Shown: positions 12,083 to 26,508, counted from the first letter of the stretch. The stretch: DNA of 64,000 bases from Trochalopteron elliotii (GCA_024734555.1 JANPWX010000076.1:593527-657526), one strand, 5' to 3'. The notes: a model not told the origin generated them from the sequence alone. Program-made: numbers and translations.

Positions 12083-12237
12083 CTTTGAACAAGCTGGTCT
12101 GCTTGATAGTATTTTCCATCAATAAGAATTTGGGCATCAATCACTTGCTGGCGGAGAAGATTCTCAGATTCAAGAAGATACCCAGCTATCTCTGCTTCAT
12201 GTTGGAACTGGAGTCCTGATTCCAATCGCTTGGTGTC
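12083..12237 (-). CDS. DST: DST exon: plakin domain spectrin repeat
   Basis: 155 nt encoding [51 protein letters not shown], ending in a split Arg codon. Acceptor attcag|GACACC, donor AAAG|gtactt. Confidence 0.96.
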
Positions 12238-12563
12238 CTGAATAAATAAGAGAAAGTCATAAGCCTTGCAGCTAAAACCAATGAGACATCAGCTCTGAGA
12301 ATTCCTTTTTTAAAAAAAAAACCTCAACTTATTCTTGAAACAATTAATTGTGAAGCATTTAATAAACTACAGAACAAAAAAAATGTAACAGAATACACTC
12401 TAGGCAACTTGTGGTATTTTCTTGAAGAAATGTTATCTTAACAGTACAATGAAAATAAAAGCAGCAGCTATTAAGGTTGCCCTCACAAACCCTTAAAAAA
12501 TTTTTGCCATTCAACTTCTTTAAATTTATGAATACAGACAAGTAGAATCACTGACTGACTTAC

Positions 12564-12657
12564 AGACTGCAGAGCATTCCGGGCAAGTATCAGTTTGTCC
12601 TCACAGCTCCGGCTGTCCCTCTGGATCCTGTTTGCAATTTGCTGCAGCATTTCCAAC
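12564..12657 (-). CDS. DST: DST exon shared by long and epithelial isoforms
   Basis: 94 nt, begins with one base completing Arg, then [31 protein letters not shown]. This is the first exon common to BP230 and the actin-binding isoforms. Acceptor cctag|GTTGGA, donor TCT|gtaagt. Confidence 0.97.
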
Positions 12658-12794
12658 CTAGGTGATGCCAAAGAATTTCAGGAAAATAAATAAGTACTAA
12701 ATTATTTATATTTACAATCATGTTGCATGACTTTAAAAACAACCAAAGGAATCAACAACATTAACACAAAGCACAAATGCATATGTTAAGTTAC

Positions 12795-12961
12795 CTGCTT
12801 CCTTCTAAGGTTCCATTACCGAAGCTTATACAAGATTTAACCAGCGTGGGACCACAATTAACAGAAAGGAAATTCTCATTAGAGTCAACGCTGGTTCGAG
12901 TACTAGTGCTGTTGCTAAACAGCGAATCACTGCTATGATAGCTGTAACTACTGCTATTCAT
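12795..12961 (-). CDS. DST: BPAG1-e (BP230) epithelial first coding exon
   Basis: ATG at 12,961 opens MNSSSYSYHSSDSLFSNSTS, followed by TRTSVDSNENFLSVNCGPTL and ending GNGTLEGSR with the Arg codon split AG|gtaact. It closely resembles the known N-terminus of human BP230, the hemidesmosomal plaque form that lacks the actin-binding domain and binds collagen XVII and integrin beta-4 in basal keratinocytes. The frame is open upstream of the ATG but holds no earlier ATG. It splices to the exon at 12,564-12,657 ([10 protein letters not shown]). The Ser/Thr-rich head offers many possible phosphorylation sites. Confidence 0.94.
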
Positions 12962-15567
12962 TTTTACATCCAGAGCACAGTTCTTCTGGCTGTTTGCATT
13001 TGGTGAAAAATGAAGATAAAACTCCTGCAAAATGTACAGCTTCTAGGGATGAAATTCCATGACTGTCTTTTGAAACACCTAGGCTCCTCCTTTATATAGG
13101 CTTCCGTATGCACATTTAAAACCCAACAATTAATATTCCGTCAGCTCTTCAAAGGCTTTTACCTGGGGCTATGTACGCTACCTTGCTTTTGGCTTCCCTA
13201 CCTTGCATTAAAGCTTTGCAAGTACAGACTAGGCAGCAACAATGGGGCGTCTCTAGGAAACAGACACACCAAATATTTTATTTAAGTGTCACTAAATAAC
13301 CATAAACCAAGTAAGAACTAAAAGAACTCTTTGCAGTGTCTCTCAGACTCTTTAATGGAAATTTTCAAAAAGGAGTGAAGGGAGAAATCTACACTCAACA
13401 GCAGAGTGCAAATAACCTCCAGGCTGGACTGACTCTTTTTCCTTCAAATAGAACTGCACAATGGAACTGGGGGAGTATCAGGGTTAATCAGCTCATTACA
13501 ATATAATCTGAGACACCTATACACCATCCAACCCACTGTCATTCCTGCACTGTCCAAGCATGCATCTTCACTAACTGCCCCTTCCCACTACACTGTCCTC
13601 CTGCAAATTTCCCTTCATCTTCCACATTCACAGCCAATTGCTTCTAGCTGTCTCGATCAGCAAATAAGTAAGAAAAATCTGATCACTGCTTTAAAGTTAG
13701 TTTTTAACTCAGAATTTGGACTGAGGTGATTTTTTCAGTATTTCAACCCCTGCTTTTAGGATTCTTTAACAACCACACCGATCCCATAAGGTGACTGTTT
13801 ACGCAGCAGAGCTGGGCAAAGGCACAGACACACCCCTGCAGCAATGCCAAACTCTGCTAGTTTTGCAAACTAGAGCTCAGCTTGGCACTCTCCTCATTGA
13901 CACCATATTAATTTTGATCCCATACACCAATCTGGCCACACATTGTCTGTTTGTGCTGATACTTTGAGATATATTCAACAGGCTTGCAGGCAAAGTTTTA
14001 TTACTCACCAGGTTTCAGTATTGGCTGAAGTCACATTTTTGCCAGAGCTTTCACCCCAGCAGCTGTATCAACACCTCATAATGATGAGATGCACTGGTAA
14101 CCAGTGCAACAAACATGGATGATGTTCTTGTGTCCACTTCAATCAATACTTCAAACTTGGTGACTAAGCCAGAATCACTTAATAAAATTTTTTATCTCAT
14201 TTTACAGTGACCATCACATGTAGTGACTATCACCATATAACCTGTCATTTTAAGTGTGTTTACCCTTCCTGAAATATGGGAAGGAAGTTAGGTTCATGTT
14301 TGTTTATCTATGCTCAGACTATACGAACAAAATAGAAATAAATTAATGTCATTTACACACATTCTCAACAAAGATAATCCAGCTTTCTGCAAGCATGAAC
14401 AGAATTTCTGTTGGTGAAGCCAGACACTTTGTTTTTGGCAGGTTGGGACAAATTAACCTACAAGACCTAGCAGGCTGTATTTCTGCTGCTGCTTTCCAGT
14501 GTTCTGCTCTGCCTAAGAGGGAAAACTCGGTATTGTGTGGACAACTTCATATTTCTCTATAGGAACTCATTCCACAGTAGGGTGTTTTGAATCAACACCT
14601 CCTACTGAATCTGCCATTTCAGTCATGCTCTTGCTCTTGTAAGCACAACACATGTTTAATCAACTCTGACTGTCTTTGCCCTCTGACTTAAATCTCTCTT
14701 ACTGAGGACTTCCTATACAAGGGTCTGGATTCCTCACACCTAGTTTCAGGTACCTAAACCAGAGAGACAGGTCACCCTGCTGTCACCAGAAAGTCAGTGA
14801 CAATCACTGCTCTAGGAAGTGGTTCAGATGTCTCCTTTGGATGCATGAAGTCAAGCAGAATGAATCCAGATCCAGGTGTCTACATCTACCCACAGGCAGA
14901 AGCCCCAAAAACCATTTAACTTTAAGAGGGTTTTTCAATTAATGAATGGATAGCACCTATGTCTCCCACAGAACTTAAAAAGACATACCATCAAAAAATG
15001 CATCTCTTGATGCAAAAAATGCATCAAGACTTTAATCATGGCTTAGTACATCACCAGTGATGTACAAAAGTGTCCCACAGCCTACCATCATGGAAGGCTA
15101 CTATGCCTTTCCATATCCACGTGCTGTGCTCTCGAGTACCACTAACTTTTTAAACAATCTCTACACAGGACGTTAGCCTACAATGCTGTGCACCGAGAAA
15201 AATACGCATTTCATGTAAAGGATGAGGATGGTACTTATATGCAATAGAGGTGAAATGAGACAGTGAAGTGATATAAACCCAGCTTTGACTAACGGCACAA
15301 AGAAGGTGGTTATATATATCTATAAGTGCTTTGATGGTCTGAGGCACAGATGCTGCTCATCACAACCTTCTGAGCCCATCAAAGTTGTTTACATCTGGAC
15401 CTGCCTCTAGGCAGGTAGAGAATTTCAGACCTTGAACAAAGGCAGAAATGCTTGATCTAGAAAAATAATATAGACATTATCAGAGAAGATGATATTTACA
15501 AATTTCAATATGGGTTAAAACAACAGAAAATATATTAACAAACCCTACCAAATATTCAGTAGCATAC
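12962..15567 (-). other. BP230 leader, epithelial promoter and upstream intron
   Basis: For the epithelial isoform 12,962 to about 13,065 is 5' leader and the region above is promoter; for long isoforms the whole stretch is intron. Besides the TATA box I see a possible degraded ancient repeat around 14,740-14,900 (GGTACCTAAACC, AGTGGTTCAGATGTC) that I cannot classify. Confidence 0.6.
13091..13098 (-). promoter_or_regulatory. TATA box of the epithelial BPAG1-e promoter
   Basis: Minus-strand TATATAAA in a CCTATATAAAGG context lies about 130 bp upstream of the BP230 start codon, predicting transcription start near 13,060-13,068 and a 5' leader of about 100 nt. A GCCCCAGGT sequence some 75 bp further upstream resembles an AP-2-type site; AP-2-like elements are described for the human keratinocyte BPAG1 promoter, but occupancy here is inference. 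Confidence 0.72.
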
Positions 15568-15695
15568 CTCTCCACTTCAGGTCGAAGGGTCTTCTCTCTT
15601 TCCAGCATGGCAATAATCAGTTTTCCCCATTCTTTTTCTATATCATTTGGATGGTAGCCTTGAGAAAGTTTGATGCGTCCAAATTCTATCCAGAC
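15568..15695 (-). CDS. DST: DST exon: plakin domain, last exon before the BP230 branch point
   Basis: 128 nt encoding [43 protein letters not shown]; ends in a split Arg codon (AG|gtatgc). The long isoforms splice this exon to the exon at 12,564; the epithelial first exon at 12,795 ends in the same phase and competes for that acceptor. Confidence 0.96.
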
Positions 15696-15774
15696 CTGAA
15701 AAATTCATACATACTTGTTATTTTAAGCCACAGAAAAGGAACTTCTATACATGTCAATGAATGTTAAATCTTAC

Positions 15775-15870
15775 CTCTAGCAGTTTATATAGATGTTTAA
15801 TTTTTGATTTATCTGTCTCCTTCGGTGGAATTTCTGTTTCTTTAAACTGTAAATATTGATTATAAAGTGC
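15775..15870 (-). CDS. DST: DST exon: plakin domain spectrin repeat
   Basis: 96 nt, phase 0, encoding [20 protein letters not shown] and [12 protein letters not shown], helical and charged. Acceptor atag|GCACTT, donor GAG|gtaaga. Confidence 0.96.
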
Positions 15871-16844
15871 CTATAGAAACATGAAAAATAACATCAAATT
15901 TTATTTACAGTGAATATAACCCTAGTCTGTAAACCCTCTTCTAATATTCTTCACAAGCTTACCTTTACACTGTTGAACCAGAGTTCAACAAAAAACAATC
16001 AGTGACAAGGTAAAGATTTGTTTTTTATTGTTGGTATACTAGTAATGTATTGATTATACTTTGAAGAGGTTAAGGAGTAGTATTGTTCTACAGTTGACAT
16101 GATGGTATAAATCAACAAGCACGTCATTTGTTCAAGTATGGTTTGAGTCAGTAAGATAAAGTGTGATTCCAACAAGGAGTCTAAGCCACCACACCTCACC
16201 TTCAATTCCACAGGACTGTTGGGAAATGTTCTGTCGGACATTATCGTGACATGGTGTCTGATCCACTGCATGAGGTAGTTCACCATATTCTGATATTCAA
16301 CCCATTTGACTTCAACATCCTACCAAAGCAAAACCCAGATTACAGAAGAGATGAAAATCATCAAGAGCTCATTGCTGCTTCAACTTTAAAGACTGAAGTC
16401 TTCACATATAGAAAATGGATTTTGAAATCCTGCAATTCTGAGACAATATTTATTTGCTCTTTAAAGATCAGATCCAAATACATGATTTCAGTCTTCAGTT
16501 TTGATCCCAAACAATTCTACTGAAAGCAAAATATTTTCTAGATTAATAAATTTCAAGCTGGTAATCAGAAAGGCATAATTTATACATTCACAGCTGAAAA
16601 GTAAGAACTTTGACTCGATCTTTCTCCAGTTTCAGGCATATTGCTTTCACTTAATTTCTTTGCACAAATATTTTCATGTCCATGACATGAAATACTTAAG
16701 ACTTTAAAATCTCAGCCTAGAAAAACCATGTCAAAAAAAGTGTGACAGCAGTCCTATGGAAGATATAGCTAACATTCTGGATCTGAAATTTAGTATTTTA
16801 TTAATGCAGCTCTCACACTGCACAAGTGCTGTTCTGCTACTTAC
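15871..16844 (-). other. Short DST introns near the CH2/plakin junction
   Basis: Introns 15,871-16,199 and 16,320-16,844 flank the exon at 16,200-16,319. No element found. Confidence 0.7.
16200..16319 (-). CDS. DST: DST exon: start of plakin domain
   Basis: 120 nt, phase 0, encoding [40 protein letters not shown]. This begins the helical spectrin-repeat array after the actin-binding domain. Acceptor tag|GATGTT, donor AAG|gtgagg. Confidence 0.96.
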
Positions 16845-16951
16845 ATTTGCACTGATGCCTTCACCACCTTCTGGTACTTTGGGAAATGCATCATAAAGTG
16901 ATGACACATAAGTTATTACTGACTTCTCATCAGGTGAGGAAACATCGACAT
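16845..16951 (-). CDS. DST: DST exon: C-terminal end of CH2 domain
   Basis: 107 nt encoding [36 protein letters not shown]. The [13 protein letters not shown] motif is the last CH2 helix of spectraplakins. Acceptor ttttag|AT, donor AAT|gtaagt, phase 0 at the 3' end. Confidence 0.97.
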
Positions 16952-17086
16952 CTAAAAGAGCAAGACAGAACAGTGCTTTATCACGCAATTGTAAGAATGC
17001 CCACAAATATGCCACAACCTGCAGACAGATTGGACTTTATTTTAGTGTTGGGGGTTTTGCAACAAAGCCATCTGTAGCTCTCTTAC

Positions 17087-17199
17087 CTTCAGGATCCAGA
17101 AGTCTGGCAACACCAAGTTTTTCTGCTACAAAAAAAGCATGCTCTAAATTTGCGAGGTTGCTTTGAACAGCAACGGTATTCATGTCTATCAGGTCCGGC
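17087..17199 (-). CDS. DST: DST exon: CH2 domain, middle
   Basis: 113 nt, enters with one base completing Arg (acag|G CCG GAC) and encodes [37 protein letters not shown], a strongly conserved CH2 segment. Donor GAAG|gtaaga splits an Asp codon. Confidence 0.97.
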
Positions 17200-20100
17200 C
17201 TGTCAAATAAAAACAGCAACACTTGATTACAACCCTTTACCAGTTTTAAATTCTGCTGTACTAGTAAATCAAACCATGAGCATGGATGGACATAGCAACA
17301 GAGTTTTAATTTTTAAAAGGATTTCACTTAAATCGAATCGAGTTGAGACCACTGCTAACTGAAACACAAGCAGCAGAAAACTGCAACGTTTGGTTCTTCA
17401 TGGACAAGCTGGTTTCCAGCCATCCCTTATACACACTTCTATTTTCTTATGCATATTTATTCATGTGCATTGCCATTGTATTTCAACACCTTGTCCTTTC
17501 CACTGCCCCTGAGGGGAATAAATTCACTTTTCTCTTTTACAGGAGGGAGTTACTTTCTACTGCTTTCACAAATTTTCAGACATTCTGCATCAAATTCTTC
17601 AGCACATGTCAGAAGCCACACAGTAACAAAGTTTAGTCACAAAAACATCACTTTAATCTTTTCTGATGAGCTTTGAAGACATCTTCTTCAAATGCATTGA
17701 AGCCCTGCTTTCAGATATACACTGGTGCCAGTCCTCTTATAGGTAACTCTCAGCCCCATGCACTTAAACCTCCACACCCTCACCTTGCTAAACTCCATTT
17801 CTAGCCATAATACACTTGCTTTAATGGAATAATTGTCTTAAGCCAATCTTGCCTATAAATATTTTTAAGGTCAGTAAGTATTAACCTGTATCAATTCTGT
17901 ACCATCATCACTACTTTAATGTTTTAAATTAATGTAGAACTTCAAAACTAATGTTGTCCTTTAAGTTTTCTATGTAGGAGCTGAGTTTTAGATCTTGTTC
18001 ATCTCAGTGTAATACTCCTTGCCTCTTTCAGCACTTGGAATTCCCATAGCCATCCACCAAAATGAAATAAGGGATTTTCAAACATGCTGAGCAAAAGCTC
18101 ATCTCACTTAAATTAACTAGAGCCACAAGGGTCTGAAACCTTTGCTACTGAAATTCTACACTACTGAAAACCAAATTCACCATGAAAAAAACCTAAAACA
18201 AAACACCAAAAGAAAAAAAATGGCATACAACTTTCAGCAAACAATTTAGTTCTTCATTTTTTCTCATTTTTGTTTCTAGAGAAATTATCTTCTTAGTTTT
18301 ACCAAGTTGAAGTTTTAAATAATTTCAACAGATAAAATAAAACTGTTAAAGACAATTGTTCAAAATTAATGTTAACATTTCATTTGACAGCATCCCTGAT
18401 AACAAAATGGTATTAACTTTGGGAAACTCAGAAAAATCTCATCTTTGAACTAACTGCAAGGGCACAGTAAATAAAAATCTATTTCTTTTCAGCCATTTAG
18501 AATCACTGTGTTCCTTGTGCTCTTTTGAAGACACGTCTACAAGAAAGATAATAACACTGCACCCATTATGCCTTGAAAGAAGACTTAATAATAACAAAAT
18601 GTAAGCGGTGCAATATAATCCTCCTAAGGCAGTGGGACTTTCCACTTCCAATATGCTTAGTGGGAGCATGATCAAGCTCACACTGTTCTCTGAATTTCAG
18701 TGCAATGAAAACAATGCAATGAAACCAATAGCAGCTGTTGCTCTCAGCAGCACAGAAAATCCATGAAAAACAGAACACAATACTAGAAAAGAAAACTGAG
18801 CACCCCCATCTCCTGTTTCAGTCACAATAATGGAGATGGTATGAATAATAAAGATTGCTTTAACAGCAGTTTTGACAAGAGAATCAGGTTTTTGTAAGCG
18901 TAACACTGTTGCTTAGGTTATTTTTTCTTCCTTCTTTATATTTGTTTCACATTTGATAAAAATGTCCCAAGAATAATCACTTGCACTGCCTGCTCGACTG
19001 CCAACTCTCAGAACATGAAAGGACATGTTGTAAAAGCCTTGACTATTCCCAGAAAACAAGCTGCAAGCTGCAGAGAGACTGACACAATAATCTCCTTTAG
19101 AATAAAGCTTCAATTTAGTTGAGGAAAAGGTAATCTTGTTCTCACTGCAATACAGGTAACAAAATCAATAAAAACAACTGCTCTTGCATAATAAATCATT
19201 TTATATCAACATTGCTGTATCAATGCCAGCTGAAGAAGAGTCTGCTCTGTGAGATGCCTCCCCACCTTTTAAACATATTTTCTCATCCCTGCAACTCCTA
19301 CCAGCATTGGATTATATTACAATTTCCCTTTAAGAACAAGGGAAAATTGCAATGAATACTGCCATTTTCAGTTAATTATACACTTAGCACATAGTATACT
19401 GACCTAGATTTACTGATCTATATTTATCTAAAGTCTTGGTCTACAAGAAAATACTACAGAAGATGGCATTCATGTCTGTCTTGATAGTGCACGTCTTCAG
19501 TGTTTTAAAGCAGACAGAAGACTCCACAGCTGACTGAGAACAAGTCCACTGATGGTTTATGAAAGGGAAAAGACAAGCATTATCACCAGAATGCAAAAGC
19601 ACCTGGCAGGAGCCACAGCAAGATCATTCTGCCTAGGGCTTGGGGCCTCCCTCTCTGCAGATCACCCTTTCCTCTTCACAAGTAGTAGAGGGATATATTG
19701 CAAAGCCACAGGAAAAGGAGTTTACCTCACAGAGGTCAGTAAATGATTTTTCTTAGCCTGAGAAAACTGCATCCAAAAAACATGGCTCAGGAAATCACTG
19801 ATTGCCATACTCCTCCTTTTATTTAATAGTGGGGATTTTCTGCAATTTTAAATAGAAATAAATGCTATTTTTACATGCTGTAAGCTTGCAGAGATACCTG
19901 TCCATTAACTTGAAATAACTGTTGAAATTCCAGTTGTGATGAGAATACTCTAATACATATTTATTTAATTGTCGTAGTTGAAGCAAACATTAGATTTAAA
20001 GGCACTGTCCATCATGGCAAACACTTCCATTTTTTTAATGCTACAGAGCAAATATATGAGTTTTGTAGAAGTTATTTGTAATGTATAATAAATATATTTT

Positions 20101-23100
20101 ATATCAATTTGCATCACATTATTAAGTAGTTCTATGAATAATCAAGAACAAATTAAACTAAAGGCCCTTTAAGTGTTGTACAATGACTCTATCTTCTGTC
20201 ATAATATTGTGAGTCATCTTATGGCAGATTTTTCAGCAGGCTGGGGCCTTGCCATGAAAACACACATAAACATCCCAAACACCAGTCGAGTTGGAACATT
20301 CCATGCAAAGAAGACGCTTCTGCTGCAGCCACACCTAAGTCAAGGGTTTGGCTACCACATTGAGAGTCATTAATCATTTAATTTATTAAAAAACTGGTGC
20401 CTGCCATTTGAGATCTTAGTGTAGGTGTTAGAAATTAGATACAATTTGTATCAGAAGTGATGGGTGAAAAAAGTGTAATTAATACCACATGAAGCTGAAA
20501 AAACTACGATAAATTCAAGAAAACAATACCTAGCACCACAAAGAGAAGGAAGAGAACAATATCTGAATAACAGCTTATATTTCTGGCCTGCAAAGACTCC
20601 TTGAAATCAGAGTTGTGCATAAAAAATAATATTAGGCACATGTAGATTTTCTCATTGCCAGAATTTAATACCTAGCAAAACAGTTATAGATCCAAACTAG
20701 TAGCTATAACATTTGCCCATTAAAATAAAAGATTATATTTAAAGGAGATTTGATACCTCAAAACAGAAGAAAAGATGTTAAACTGAACTTTAATTTCCCC
20801 AGTCAATGAAGAAATCACATCCTTCTCCTCACTGTTTTGGGATGACAATTGCTCAAGTTACAACAATGTTTATCTTTACTAAAACATATATATATCAGAG
20901 CAATATTCCACATGAAAATTCTGTTAAAGCATTCAGAAGGCTGAGAAGCCTGAAGTTATTTACATGAACGATCTAAACTGTTTAATCTGCACAATTCTTT
21001 CTCAGTCCTGCATGCTGCCTGAGTAATATCTGATACTAAAGGATACTTCATTCTTGGCTTATATTTAACTGAAACACTAACATAGAGACTTTCAAGCAGA
21101 ACTCTCAAGAAAACATGACTGAAGATGCAGAGTGAAGTGTATCATGTCACTATAGTCCAATTAGCTTTCCCACTGTTGTAATTAGGAAAAGCCTATAGAA
21201 GTTAATTTTTTTTTCATTGTTCACAGACAAATGAAAAGGATGGGTGCCACAGTTTCATGCCTTTATTAGGGATGGAAGGATTACTAAAATAAATGAAAGA
21301 TTATGCCAGAATATACAGTCATAGGAAAAAAATAAAAAACAAACAAAACAAAACAAAATCATCTATTCTAGAGATTTTGGTTAATAACAGGAACATGGCA
21401 AAGAAAGGAATCAAAAAATAATAAATGCTCAAGTAAAACAGAAAATTTAGCTCTATCTCTTCAAATGTGCATCTCCTTTTACTTTCCCAGGAACTCTACA
21501 AATGAGATGAAGAAGCAAAATGTATTATTTAACCTATATAATTAGGCCTACTATTTGCCCATCTCTTAACACAGTTTCAAAAATACCAACATGTTTACAC
21601 CAGTTTACGTGTGGAGTCAATGTTTTGGAACTTATTAAAGAATCTGTCCCCACATGAGGTAGTCTTGCTCAGAACATTTGGTCAAAGAACCTGCTTCAGA
21701 AAGACTGAGTCAACAACACAAAGAGAGTGATGGCTGGACTTCAACTAACAGGCACTGTTCTTGGTGCCCCACACACTTTTATTGATTCCCCATGTTTGCA
21801 GTGCTCTCCCATTGTCGTGACCAGGAGATTTAATCAGTGTCTGAGGTACCCTTTGCTAACAGATATGCCTACCACATTTTCCTGATTTTTTTCAGGGATA
21901 GTCAGATCACTTAGAGAAGAGGGAGAGGAGAGTTTCTGCTCAAAAATGGTGAGGAGGTTTGACTTTGTGGCATTAGGGAGGGACAGATCTCTTCCATCAT
22001 CAGAATCAAGAACCACAATGTGGACACACAGCACAAGGTTCTATAGCAGGTTCCTTGGTGTCAAAAACTCCATGCTGAGGAAGGGACATAAAATGTCGAC
22101 TCTGAGTCAACACTATCTTCCATTACACCCTAGACATCCCCCTCGTTCAGAAGCTCTAGATTCACACATGATGTGGTGATAAAAAAAATAACCCCAATCC
22201 ATCAAACCACTGGGTGAAGCTGAGCTATGATGTCACTGAAAGAATTCAGAGAAAATCAAATATTTCAATTAGAAAACTGCCATTATAGGAAAGCTTTATC
22301 CTTACAACTGTGATAAACCAGAAAGTATGCTGCTGCATGCAGCTCTGCATATTTTGTTCAAGTATGTGCCAAAATCTTCTAAAGCTCCACAGGTCCTCAG
22401 CCTCAATTACATACTGTGTTAATATGATCATTATGCCTTGTATCCTCTTTTTGGCTTTGTCCTCTTCTGCTGGTATGACAGGAATGCCTGCACTACACGA
22501 TTTTACGTATCTCTATAGATTCCACTTAATGACTCTAAAAAGATGAACAAAAATGCCTTTTATTCCCTTGAGAGCTGAAAAATTCTCATGTCATCTGAAC
22601 TCTTCAGCTCTCCTTTGCTTATTTTTTCATATATGATGAATAAAACTGAAAAAATATTGCAACAATATAACAAGGGCACACTATTTACAAATGTATGTCT
22701 ATTCTTCAGACATTCCAACATATTATATCAAGACTTCCTACAGAAAAAGAATGAATGCATTTTTAACTGCACTTAAAATAAGGAAAGCAAAAGCTGTCAG
22801 GTGCCCTAACGTTAATTTAGCCCCTAACAATATACAGAGCTAACTCAGGTAATTCCTTCTGTTGTGCATCCCCTTGACTTGACCAGCACTGAATTTAATA
22901 AACCTACTGAAGCCACCTGTCTCACCTTTGATAGCACTGCAAAACTTTACCTGTAACTTTCCATACCAATTAATTTAGATAAATACACAATTGCGGCATT
23001 GCAAAATCAAAGATCTTTTAGTTAAATGTGGAGTTCATCTTTAGCCATGCAAAACAAACCTAATCACAACTTGGCAGTAAGTTTGCAATGCAGGTTTCAA

Positions 23101-26100
23101 AGTCAGTACAAACATGAATGAAACTAGAAAGGATCTGTTAGTCCTGTCACTAGCTTTAAAATCAGTTTTTACACTCTCTTAGTAGTAAGAGCTGTTCCCA
23201 TCATTACAAAACCAGTACTGGTACACCAACTTCAGCAATTTTTGGCTATGATAAAATTTAAATGGGAATGAGGCCCAAAACTCATAACCTCAACCCACAC
23301 CATGCAATCCACAAAAACAATCATAAATAATGTATTTTTCCTTGAACTGTGAATACCAAAAAGACAATGAAGAAACCCAACTAAACTCTTTTTCTGTTCT
23401 GCATCCTGAGAATACTTCCTCCAGACCACAGCAGTGACTGCTTGACAGAATGGCTTCCCAGTGGGACTATTACAGTTACCAACAAAGAAGAATGTTGAGG
23501 TACTGTAATGAGTTCAAACATTTCCCAAAGGCTCTTTGTCCTGTCTTGGAGACAACCAATTCTCCATGTGCCACAAATCTGCCAAAGGTGTTCCCTGAAG
23601 ACCAAGACCTTTCCCTATGTGATTTATCAGGGGCACATATGCCCCCACTGCTCAGACACCACATCCTTTTGGATTAAGGCTTCTGACACCCTTAGGTGTC
23701 CTGGTCTTTGCTGATCCAAGAGTACAAAACACGTGAAATCCAAATCAAAAAAAACCTGACCTTTCAACACGAAGTGTTACTTTATGTTTTATTTCCATTA
23801 AAATGACGAGAAAAGCTTTGATTTCATCCCAGTTAGGTTTTTTTTAGTCTCAGTTACTGCAAAAAGAAAACTTAGTCAGCTACTACTTAGCAGTAGGATC
23901 CAGCACAACATACACAGAGATAATTTTAAGTCCAGATCTGAAATTAATCAACCCAACTGACTGGAAGTTGTCCATCTAATACCCACTAAGGCTAGCCACC
24001 ACCACAACACAGGATGCTAAAATTCCAGGCATGCTTCCAGTACTATTTTAATACAGCCTTTACCAAGTGCCATCACAGAATTCTTCTGAGTGCATCCGAT
24101 TAAGCTGGTTAGGTAACTTGCTATTTGTAAATCCATCAGAAATAAACTCAGGCAAGTAATATTAAAAGCATGTCTGCTTGTCAATATTTTTAAGCATCCT
24201 AAATGCAGTTTATGTTTTCCCGAATTGGCAGTTCTCAACACTGAGTTCATTTATTCTACACTACAAAACCTGTTGAAAATAGTAAGAACCACACAATGAG
24301 ATGAGTGGAAGAGGGGTGCAACACAATCAAACTCAAATTTTCTTTGTGTTAAAGCTGGGTTACAATAAAATACAAGTCACAAAACAGTAAGCCAAAACCA
24401 GCAGACCCAACTAATCTCTTTATTTAAAACATATTCCCTAGCATTTTAAGGCTTGACACTGTGTAATATTTAGTTTCTTTCTCATGCATTCCCCAAGGGT
24501 GTTTAACGTGTTTCTGCACATTGAGGCATTATTATCCCTCCCCTTAAGGAATGTATTCAAGTCAGTACCTGAGCAGTTGCAACATGTTTTAACATCAGAG
24601 GGATGATGCCACATGCACTGCTGGCCAGGAGCTTAGTGTTCAACCAACTATATATACACAGCAAATCATCCTGGGTAAGGTTAAAACAGTTTGTTCCAAA
24701 TCAAGACAGTTACTTAGCAGGCATCAATCTAGCTTGCTCTTTGCTACACCACACTCAGAAAAACATCCACTTCATAATTCTGAAAGCATACTGAGTTATG
24801 ATAGCAACATTTCAAAAGAAAAGCACTGTGACCCTGGAAAATTTGTCTCTCTCACTTTATCTAGCATTTTTGGACCTGTTACATTGCTGCTTCCTCTGGG
24901 AACACACTGCAGCTTCTATTCCTCTTCCTCCCACATGAAGCACCCAGTGTACCTACACTTCTTCCATGCTGCATTCATTGTTAGCCTCTGTTCCTCTTTT
25001 GTCTGGGAACAGTAGCAATCTCCACACTCACTCTACACTGTATGCAGCTTAAAACTACAGGCATCATGAAGGCCTTGCACAAAGTTTACCAGTAACAATG
25101 GCTCCTCTGTATCAGATCCTTGTATTTCTTTAACAGAAATACTTTAATACTGTAAAAAACATTTTTCTTGTGCTCAAAATGTACCCCTTTTAACTCTATC
25201 ACCACCTTCCCTCTTTGTAGCATTTCTAATATTTGTTAGGTGGGGCCCAAACTTAGAGAAACTGTCTGCATGTGGCCTTAGCAAGCCTTGGAACAGCATT
25301 ACATGCACTAACCTCACTAGTTTTCTTGTCTTAAACCTTTCATGTGAATACTACAGTCCTGCTTGCTTGTCAGACTGCTGCCTGACCTGAATACATTTCA
25401 TCCCTTTTTTCTCCTAACCAGGCCTTCACATTTTCTATGGTTGGTGACATTCACCTAGTCCAGACACAACTGGACATGTCTGAGGGTACAGAAGGCAGAT
25501 CAAGGGCCCAGGACCTTTAGTTACTAGTCCTTCCCATAGCACCTGTGGCCCATTGTGACCACACTCTCCCAGGCAATACATGAGCCCAGTTCCAGGGACA
25601 GCACTGACCCAGGACTGCTCCAAAAGAGCTGCATCCTGTCTGGGGGGGCAGAGGGAGAGCTCAGCCAAGCAGACACAAGCCCTGCTATACCACTTACCTT
25701 CAGGGCTGGAAAACAGGGGCTGGACCTGCTTCATTTACTAGAACAGACCTAACACCTGAGACTAGAACTTAAAAAACCTGACTTTATCTGGGAACTGAGC
25801 TTGCAGGGCTTCCTGAACAGATGCTATTTTTCACCATACAGGCACCACTAAAGCTACTTATTAAATGCTATTATCTAGTTACACAGGAACATAATGCTTT
25901 CGCTGGAATTCCTTTTGTAAATGCTAAAATCAAAATTAACTCTGTACTATAAAAGCTGTGAGAACACAAAAATAAAATGTATAAAGGAGTGTACACATGT
26001 TTACAAAAAACATACATATGTGACATTAATTTTTTCCTATCCTCTATACTTCATCTTGTTTCTCTAGAAAATGAGTTAGTCTGTGACCATATCTGTTTTC

Positions 26101-26508
26101 TGCATATCAACAACCATTGTCCTTAATGAAGCATGTACAGGTGCCAGCTAACTGTAAATCTTACAGCTATTATTTTTACTATTTCTTAAATTCTGTTTCA
26201 GACACTTTTAAACTGAAATCTCCTGCAGTCCTTATGTATCAAAGGTTCAGGGCAGTCCGAGATCAAAACAATAGGTTTTCCTCTTTGGTATAAATTTTAT
26301 CTGAATTTGCTTTAAAATAAATATATGTGCCAAGTGCAATGTAGATCTACAGTTTAGATTACTAGCTCCCATCTGGCATTTGATTCCCACTGAAATAACA
26401 GCAGCTTTCACTCTCTCTAGAAACAGACTATTTCTATATATAGGGGATATAACTGGGATACAGTTCTAAAAAATTAGTGTTTCTTCTTTCTGGGCAAAAG
26501 GCATGTAA

